Part shown: piece after piece, positions 57,346-64,000 of the stretch
Numbering within the stretch: position 1 is the stretch's first letter
Layout: every line of letters starts with the position of its first letter
NCBI RefSeq assembly: GCF_016808335.1
Contig: NC_053147.1
Location: forward strand, 19,330,913 to 19,394,912
Length of the DNA stretch: 64,000 bases
Direction: 5' to 3'
Source of the DNA: Panicum virgatum
Lineage: Eukaryota; Streptophyta; Magnoliopsida; Poales; Poaceae
The notes under the pieces: generated by a model
Database searches by the model: none
Told to the model about the DNA's origin: nothing
Seen by the model: the letters and a program-made list of their open reading frames with translations, nothing else
Program-made: the position numbers and the translations under genes

Positions 57346-58827
57346 TACCCCCTGGTGCAAAGGAACGTAGATTTCTGAAATTTATTTTTAGTTTTTGAAA
57401 ACACCAAAATAATATTGCTGGTACCCCTGGTGCATTTCAGCTCTGATACCAGCTGTGACAGACTCGCCGAGTTAAAACGCTTAATTAAGCGTAACCGCCA
57501 TCGGCTGGCGCATTAGCTTAATTAAGTGTAACTTGACAGGCTGTTTCCAACCCACAGGCCGATCGAAACACACCAGAAGTCTCGCACGAAGGCGAGCACA
57601 GAAGGTACCAGCATGATAAAAACTTACAAAAATAGTAAATAATATCAAGGCTTTTACAAAACCACTTTAATTTTAAAATTTACAAAAGAAAAGATAGCAG
57701 CGGAGAAGAATCTAACTTACAGAGCATTTTTACTAGAGAAATGAAACAAACTAAATAAGTTAAGGACTACCGAGACGTGAAGACAAGGCGCCACATCGAG
57801 CCCACCGATGTGAAACCTAGTTAGCTCCTATACCTGAAATAGGGTAAACAACAAACCCTGAGCAACTAATACTCAGCAAGACTTACCCGACCAGTGGGTA
57901 TAACTTAGCCCACATATCTAGACATGCAAGGCTTTCTGGCTAGTAGTTGGTTTTGCAGAAAAGCACTAGAAGTGAGTCCTTCTTTCCAAATTTTATCTCC
58001 CATTTATATCGATAGATCCACTAATAATCTAGGATTTTTGCAATTCTACAACAATCAAGGTGAGCAATACATTAATTAAATAACAGCAGCCCTCATTGCA
58101 TCTCATCTCATTATATTCCATTTCCTTTCTACGATGTGACCAAGAGATCAAGGCTCCCATAACCACGAGACACGGCGAATCGATCCGATTTAACCTTGCA
58201 ATGTGGACCTAACCAACACGGCACGCAAAAACCCCGTCAGACCCCACGCACCAACCTTTCCCCTCCCCGCCTCGAATTACAGGAACCAGCCCAACTACAT
58301 ATGGTCAGCCGAGCTCAACGTGAGACCACCAAAAGTAAACATATGCATCCCAATTCTCCGCGACTACTCGACTCGCCCCAGGAGTTGGGTGCGGGTTCCT
58401 GTACTTTCGAAGTAAAGCAGTACTCGGCTTACCGGTTTCGACTACCTCCTACTCCCGGCATGCGGCTAGTACAATTCAATCCCCGATCAGCACAGCCGAC
58501 AACGGAACGGTCCTTAATCAACACAGATGGGGCTACACCTTCCCCCATCCGGTCTCCCATCCCATAACTTCCATCTTGAATATAATAATTCATATATTGT
58601 AATATAAAAACACCCTATATCTCGCGAGGGACAGAATTATCACTCGACTTCTATCGAGCCCTATTAAGCATAGCAGTGCTAACGACCTATTCATACTAGT
58701 ATAAGGCCTAGGAAAACCTAGGGATCATGCAGCTAAAGTTTCAAACAATTCCTAAACCTAATGCACAATTATAGAGACATATATGGGTGATATAATTTAA
58801 AATAGTAGGATGTGCACCGGGGCTTGT

Positions 58828-59007
58828 CTGAGGGTAACACTAAGTCAGTGCTAATATTATTTCCGGCCTTGGGCCCTTCCGACCATTGGACCGGGTCTTC
58901 GGTTGCTTCAGCAGTCCTTCCATCTTCTGGAGATATCCACCAAACACCGTCTTATGGGTCAACTCCACACCGCGTGCTTCCCGTCCACACGTGTGCCCCT
59001 AGCGTAC
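58828..59007 (-). other. Decayed mini-exon A (T5 LTR)
   Basis: Follows acceptor 'catttag'. Length 180 nt, divisible by 3. It encodes one early stop and then DGVWWISPEDGRTAEATEDP and SEGPKA, alignable with DGTYELIPES... and SEEPRA of T4. The donor position reads TCAG|ACAAGCC, so the GC donor is lost. The B acceptor survives at 57834 but soon meets a stop. Confidence 0.35.
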
Positions 59008-59428
59008 CTAAATGAGGTACAACGATGCATATGCATGAATGCATGAATAATACAGTAAAAAGTAAAGCAATACAAGCACAAGGTCGATATTGCCTAACTA
59101 TAAACACTACATCGACGGAGGTTAATTAAACCTTACATGAGTCTACACAAAGTTAACCCAACTGATTTTATATTTTTAGCATTCTCCTAACTCCAACTAT
59201 GCATTATAAACTACAAAAATCACTTTATTTAGCACAACTAAAAGTATATAGTAAACATTTAGCATGGAGAAATAAAGCTAATAAACCTAATTTTACATTT
59301 ACCGCTCGGACTTGAGACCAAAGATCCGGGGTATCCGAACAGATACCCGGAGTATCTGGACCTACTAACCCTAGAGTATCCGGAAAAAGTCCCAGAGTAT
59401 CCGGACAAATGGCCGGACTGTCCGAACC

Positions 59429-59530
59429 CCGACCGGTCAGACCGGTATCTACGACCGGTCAGACCGGTCCTACCTGTCCTGGCCACACTACCGGTCAGAC
59501 CGGTCCATTCGACCGGTCAGACCGGTCCTA
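59429..59530. repeat. ACCGGTCAGACCGGT array
   Basis: Four copies of the 15-bp ACCGGT-CAG-ACCGGT unit within 100 bp of the T5 LTR. The same unit is found in the LTRs and interior (27269-27310) of the Tat-like element, which is otherwise unrelated. Confidence 0.9.
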
Positions 59531-60577
59531 CCGAACTAAACCCCAGTTAAGTTACAGAACACTGGTACAACTTCCTAATTTAATTTAACATGATTTTTCT
59601 TGATCGTAAACTACTCCTTAACTTCTAAATATACTAACACCTGAAGAACCCACTAACACCTCCAACTATGTTTTCTAGGCCAGAAACTTTTATAGTGGGC
59701 TATCCATACCTAAACTAAGCCACTGCCTCGGTTTCAAAAATTTTGGACTACTAGATTTGCCGAAACTAGTTAAACGAGTCTAAACACCACTTAAGCTCTA
59801 ATATGGGTAAAAGGACATTTCGCAAGAACAACATTTTTCCCTTGTAGATACAGACGTAACCAATCTAACAAAACTAGTTTTGCATTTTTAGGATTTTTCC
59901 TTGAATTGTTATGCGATCTGCAAGTTTTCGTTAAATGAATTAAAGGGCTCCACCGGTCAGACCGGTTATTATAACCGGTCAGACCGGTCCTAGTCGAGCC
60001 ATGGCGCAGAGCCATGGCCGGCGGCGTCCCGGGCGGCTCGGCGCCGGAATCCACGAAGAAAGGGGTCGGGGAGGATGAGGAGTTCACCACGAACCCATTT
60101 TAGGGACTTGTTTGGGCGGAGGACGACCGGAGAGGCGGATCGACGATGAGGGGCGGAGCTACTGTCCATGGAGGCTTGGAGCTTCGATTCTCGCCGATTC
60201 GGCTGAGAAGAGGCTAGGCTGGAGGTTGGAGAAGGTGGAGGAGGTGGTGGGGAACTTCTATGCGCAAGAGATCGAAGCAAGGCGACCAGAGGGAGGAGAT
60301 CGAAGAGAGGGGCGGGGGCGGCCTGCTCTGCTCGAGCTCTGGCTCAACGGGGAAGAAGAGAGTTGAGTGGGAATAAAATAAATATCAGGGGAAGATAAGG
60401 ACGGATTGGAATACGCCCAACCGGTCTGACCTGTTGCTCAGACCGGTCGGACCGGTCCGTCCCGAACCAACCAACATTTGACAGAAAAATTTGACTCTAG
60501 TGATTTAATCATGAATATTTAAAGCTAATGGCTGAAGTTAGTCTTAATTACGGATGATTAACACCTGGGGTGTTACA

Positions 60578-61214
60578 AGAAGGATCAAGAACGGCCCGGC
60601 AAACTAGAATTGTTCTGGTTCTGATGAAGATCACTCTGCAATGCCTATGTGTAAACAAGCTAGAATTGTTCTGGTTCTGATGAAGATCACTCTGCAATGC
60701 CTATGTGTAAATTGAGCTGACACCTGACAGGGACCCAGGAGCTCAAATTAGAGTTGGCTCTTACAATGCAATTGCAACAGACAAACACTTGTTCAACGAG
60801 CGAATGATACCGATATGTGTAGTGTAGCTTTTCTCACATCACACCTCACCCCAGAATCGAGGCTTAACATAATCCCTAGTAAAAACATGCTTTGCTGTTC
60901 AATTCACCTTTGATCTGTGAACTAAAATTAGCCACTTGAAAAATGATACCGATCATCAGGAATACATTTACTATTTGAAACCAGCCCCAAGACTACCTCC
61001 AGGATGAATTGAGCTGAATCAGCTGCTAGTTGCATCCATCTCTGATCTAAAAAAATGTTTATTTACAACAAAGAATTTCAGTCCTCTATCAACACTTCAT
61101 GACAAAATTTTCGAGCCTTTGGGAGGGGAGCGTGGATACAAGTTAAATCGTAAAACATGTTGGAATGCTGTTCGTCGGATCCACAATTGTATAGGAGCAA
61201 AACTGCCAGGAGAT
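60578..61214. other. 3' flank of the DUF616 gene
   Basis: Holds a two-copy tandem repeat (60604-60715) and sequence duplicated at 55690-55910. The part next to 61214 is presumably the 3' UTR of the DUF616 gene. No frame of interest. Confidence 0.5.
60604..60715. repeat. Tandem duplication, 56-bp unit
   Basis: Two nearly identical copies of a unit with 'ctagaattgttctgg', 'ttctgatgaagatcac' and 'tgcaatgcctatgtg', starting at 60604 and 60660. Confidence 0.9.
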
Positions 61215-64000
61215 TTACAGTTGAATTGCCTCCTTCCCACCAACTACTTTAGTTCGATGACTTCGTTTCGAGCTTGATTTCTTATCACGTGTACGCTTCC
61301 CTGGTAACTTCTTGGCTGATGAAGCCTTCCCAGGTTCCTTTGATGCATTGTCTGGAAGCATCTTTCTTGGCTGTATCTGCACCATAGGTGGCCGCAGTGG
61401 AGGCCGACTTCTTAAGGTAGCCTGCCGCTGTTCCAACAGTTCTCGGTGGTATGACTGTAAAGTAAGAGTGGTGTAAAAAATAGTGATCGGTAGTGAGCAA
61501 AATGGAACGCTAGGCTTTCTGATCAGAAAGAATGTGTTGTTTCCCTATTTCATTTATCCCTAAAGAAAAAATCCAAGTTATATGATCCATCGATATATTT
61601 ATATCACAGCAAAACAGTGTACAGAAAAACAGTGGCAACAAACCAAACAAAAAGGAACTGAAGATACCTGAACAACAAAATCACGCCTTTCACAATCCAG
61701 GAACATGTCTGCAGTCCAATTAACTCGCGACCTTATTTTATCCCTAACCGTGCTGAAGCTTAGCTGATCTCTGGAGGTGAAGCGGTCAACTTCGTTGAAC
61801 CAAAGGCATGTAAACAGGTTTGTTATGGGGATGTGTTCCCTAATTATCACACAGCCCTCAGGGACATCTGTTAATCAGAGTATACAGATATCAGGCAGAC
61901 ATAATACTAATAGGTAAGGAATCAGGGGGGAGAAGCAATTACCACTCGTTATAGGAAGTTTAGCTGATGAATAATGGGTTAAACCCTCTCTTTTATAGAA
62001 CTCTATCTGGTAATCAATGGAAGCATTATCATATTTTCCACCAGCCTTGTTGGCCTCAGCTTCCTCATAGACATCAAAGCGTCTGTAATGCCTGGAAATA
62101 GCAAAGCTAACATTCTTCCTCCACAAGAATCTGTAACATATGGGCAAACAAACGGAGCATTAGTGGCACTAGCAACTAGAGAACTTTTTTTTTCGAACAC
62201 AGCAACTAGAGAACTTTCTAATACCATATCCAAATGTTCCCTGAGCTATGTGAAAAGTAAATAGTGCAGTTGAAATATTTACCTTTCTAATACCTGATAA
62301 GGATCCCTCACTAGCTTAAGTTTCCCATCAATCCAAATTGAATATCGCACATTAGGAAAAAGCCGATGAAGTAGTAATTTTGGAACCTGTACAAGGAAAA
62401 GATCACGGGGACCATAAGTGATCAAAACAAACCCAATAAAATAGTTGATGCTAATTCAAATTAAAATTTCAAGTCAGGAGAACATTGAGAATGGGATAAC
62501 AATTATAATATATGGAATCCACAGTCTTCCATATTCGCTTCATGGAAAGAAACTAAAAACAAAATGGTACGTTGTGTACAACACAGGTTTGACGGGGGAA
62601 AATTAAAATCGCCAACTGTACTACCTTTCCATTGCGCCTTGCATCTGAATATGGTAGGTTGCGGACAACAACTACACGCCACAGCCCAATTCTTTTGGTA
62701 TGGTCAATAGTAGTGGAGTTCTTTAGTGCAGCTTCGGTTTCTTCATCCAGAAACATAAAGAAGCAAACAGTATCCTTTGAAGATTCACTGATGTTTTCTG
62801 GTTGTTGCAGTATATCATAGTTTCCTGAGAAAATACATGTAAGCAAGTGCGCAAAAAGGTTGGTAAAAATAACTGGAGTACATAGTAGTAGTTACCAAAA
62901 ATAGCAGAGGCAACAACAGTCCTCTGGCACTGCTGCATCTCAGAACGATCAGCTTCATCTACGTCAAACCCAGTATTAAGACCAGGTATCTTCCCTCTTA
63001 CAAATCTGATGATAAACAGTAGGTTAGCTACAAAAGAAAACGACAATGGTCATTGTATACAATCATCACATGAACATTAAAGCATATGAGATGTATGGAC
63101 ACACCCACAATGTACTGTCATCAAATCTTTTATGTCGTAAGACTTATCTCGTTCCTCCAGGGATGGATAACCTCCAAACAAAGAACCACCATTTGAATCT
63201 TTGGAAACCAAATTCTCTTCGGACATATAATTTAATCTTTGAAGGACAGGTGATGCGGATGGCTGAGCTGGTCTCAGTGCCAGTGCTTGCTCAACAGGCA
63301 AATAACAAACTGGACAGGCTATACAAGTTTAAAATACATCAGTTTAGATTGAGAACTAATGCAGCGTTGAATTGGAATTGTAAGGAATATAAACTTACGT
63401 CTTGGTCCAGTACGTTTTCTATCAATAGGTGGAGGAGACAAAGAGAAATTTTCACAAGGATGGTGATTCAGAACAACAGCTGGCGGAAAGCTCCATATGA
63501 GACCCTCAACTTGTTTTTGACTACTATCAGACTGTCTTTCCATCTGTGATCCTGTACTCAGACCATTCGCAGTCAGTGAATCTCTCTGGGCTACTGGTCT
63601 GCCCGATGATGTCCAAACAGGGTTCACAAAGCTCCGGACATGATCAGAAAATACAAGCATCGTCTCAACACCAGGTGATGTGTCTTCATCTAAACAAGGC
63701 AAACAGAAAATTTTGCAGTTCAGTATATTGCAACAGTGCAACACACATACGATGGTGAAAAAAGAAGACAAGAAAAAACAAATACTTACAGCTAAAGGTT
63801 ACATCTTACTTTAGCGCAGAATTTTTTACAACAGATTTGTTCAGTCCAGTTATTATTCAAAATAATAATATATAGCACACAGCATTGGGCATGAAAGATG
63901 AGGTCATGCTATACAATTATAGTTGCACAATATATACAAAGTAGAATCACCAGCATGGACAGATGCATGTGAGAACGTGTTTTTAACTGAGGCTACAAGC
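61215..64000 (-). CDS. DUF616 (TOD1/MUCI70-like) putative glycosyltransferase, 3' part, nine exons
   Basis: Golgi-type membrane protein family (PF04765) linked in Arabidopsis to pectin/mucilage synthesis (MUCI70) and, for TOD1, to ceramide metabolism. Exons in transcript order: 64000-63951 (open at the window edge), 63689-63399, 63318-63105, 63005-62896, 62824-62625, 62386-62283, 62130-61943, 61867-61668, 61454-61215. Every junction keeps frame with GT-AG borders; about 530 residues are visible. The DUF616 domain spans GFVRGKIPGLNTGFDVDE to VNWTADMFLDCERRDF, with VASAIFGNYD, YSIWIDGKLKLV and HYRRFDVYEEAEAN. An N-terminal CPVC pair precedes it. The C-terminal tail is Lys/Arg/Ser rich (KRTRDKKSSSKRSHR). 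The cytosolic and membrane-anchor N-terminus is beyond the window. No damage is seen. Which paralogue it is cannot be told. Confidence 0.9.

Larger units (their letters stand above)
57454..60577 (-). repeat. T5: Tekay-like LTR with about 100 bp of internal sequence
   Basis: 3,124 bp, tgtgacagactc...ggtgttaca. Left of it on + is 'agctctgataccagc', the complement of a Met-tRNA primer-binding site, so this is a 5' LTR on minus whose interior is lost beyond about 57346. It contains the hairpin (57858-57882), a diverged mini-exon A, a GC-rich block (60000-60360) and ACCGGT arrays (59429-59530, 59953-59990, 60418-60460). Next to the first array is a 'gagtatccgga' repeat (59322-59425). Confidence 0.88.

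Overview
This is a nuclear plant DNA window, almost certainly from a grass. The evidence is GC-rich first exons and an intronless GC-rich metalloproteinase gene beside AT-rich introns, plus long nested LTR retrotransposons of grass type (Tekay-like chromoviruses, a gag-only Tat-like element, Copia elements) and a Mutator-like (MULE) DNA transposon. I see no bacterial signals, CRISPR array, tRNA or rRNA. I cannot name the species; a panicoid grass is a guess.

Layout. Three host genes lie at the edges. At the left, 462-2310 (+) holds the last eight exons of NSF, the AAA ATPase of vesicle fusion. Next, 3011-4093 (-) is an intronless matrix metalloproteinase. Divergent from it, a core promoter and the first ~20 codons of another gene (4416-4475) are cut off by a retrotransposon. 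At the right, 61215-64000 (-) holds the last nine exons of a DUF616 (TOD1/MUCI70-like) putative glycosyltransferase. Every exon junction I give for NSF and the DUF616 gene closes in frame.

Between them is about 56 kb of nested mobile DNA. A Copia element (from 4476/4797) is split by Tekay-like element T1 (6259-19691, TSD agttg, LTRs about 1% different). The Copia resumes at 19692 and is cut at about 20384 by a decayed relative, T2 (to about 25.5 kb). A Copia LTR (25862-30365) hosts a gag-only Tat-like element (26016-29833, TSD gctgg). After an uncharacterised GC-rich stretch comes a probable Copia LTR (31658-36940) hosting a solo Tekay-like LTR (32810-36620, TSD ctttg). A three-gene MULE (37088-52923, 10-bp TSD cacgtgcgtg) hosts gag-only element T4 (40735-50151, TSD ttttc). 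A decayed FAR1-type transposase, a 1.15-kb inverted-repeat element, a MITE piece and another Tekay-like LTR (T5, 57454-60577) complete the block.

Most interesting biology. The Tekay-like elements share features that standard annotation would miss. (1) Every ORF start I can place in them lies directly after a splice-acceptor AG (AG|ATG), suggesting ORFs reached by alternative splicing. (2) Their very long LTRs carry two phase-matched mini-exons encoding an acidic peptide, separated by what looks like a GC-AG intron. (3) A hairpin (CTGAGTA...TACTCA) sits just before the second mini-exon in all five LTR types. (4) T1 and T2 carry pre-gag accessory ORFs of a shared family; one T1 copy ends in two TQT motifs resembling LC8 dynein-light-chain ligands. 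(5) ACCGGT-N3-ACCGGT arrays recur in LTRs of unrelated families. These are inferences from sequence alone and need transcript and family-alignment tests.
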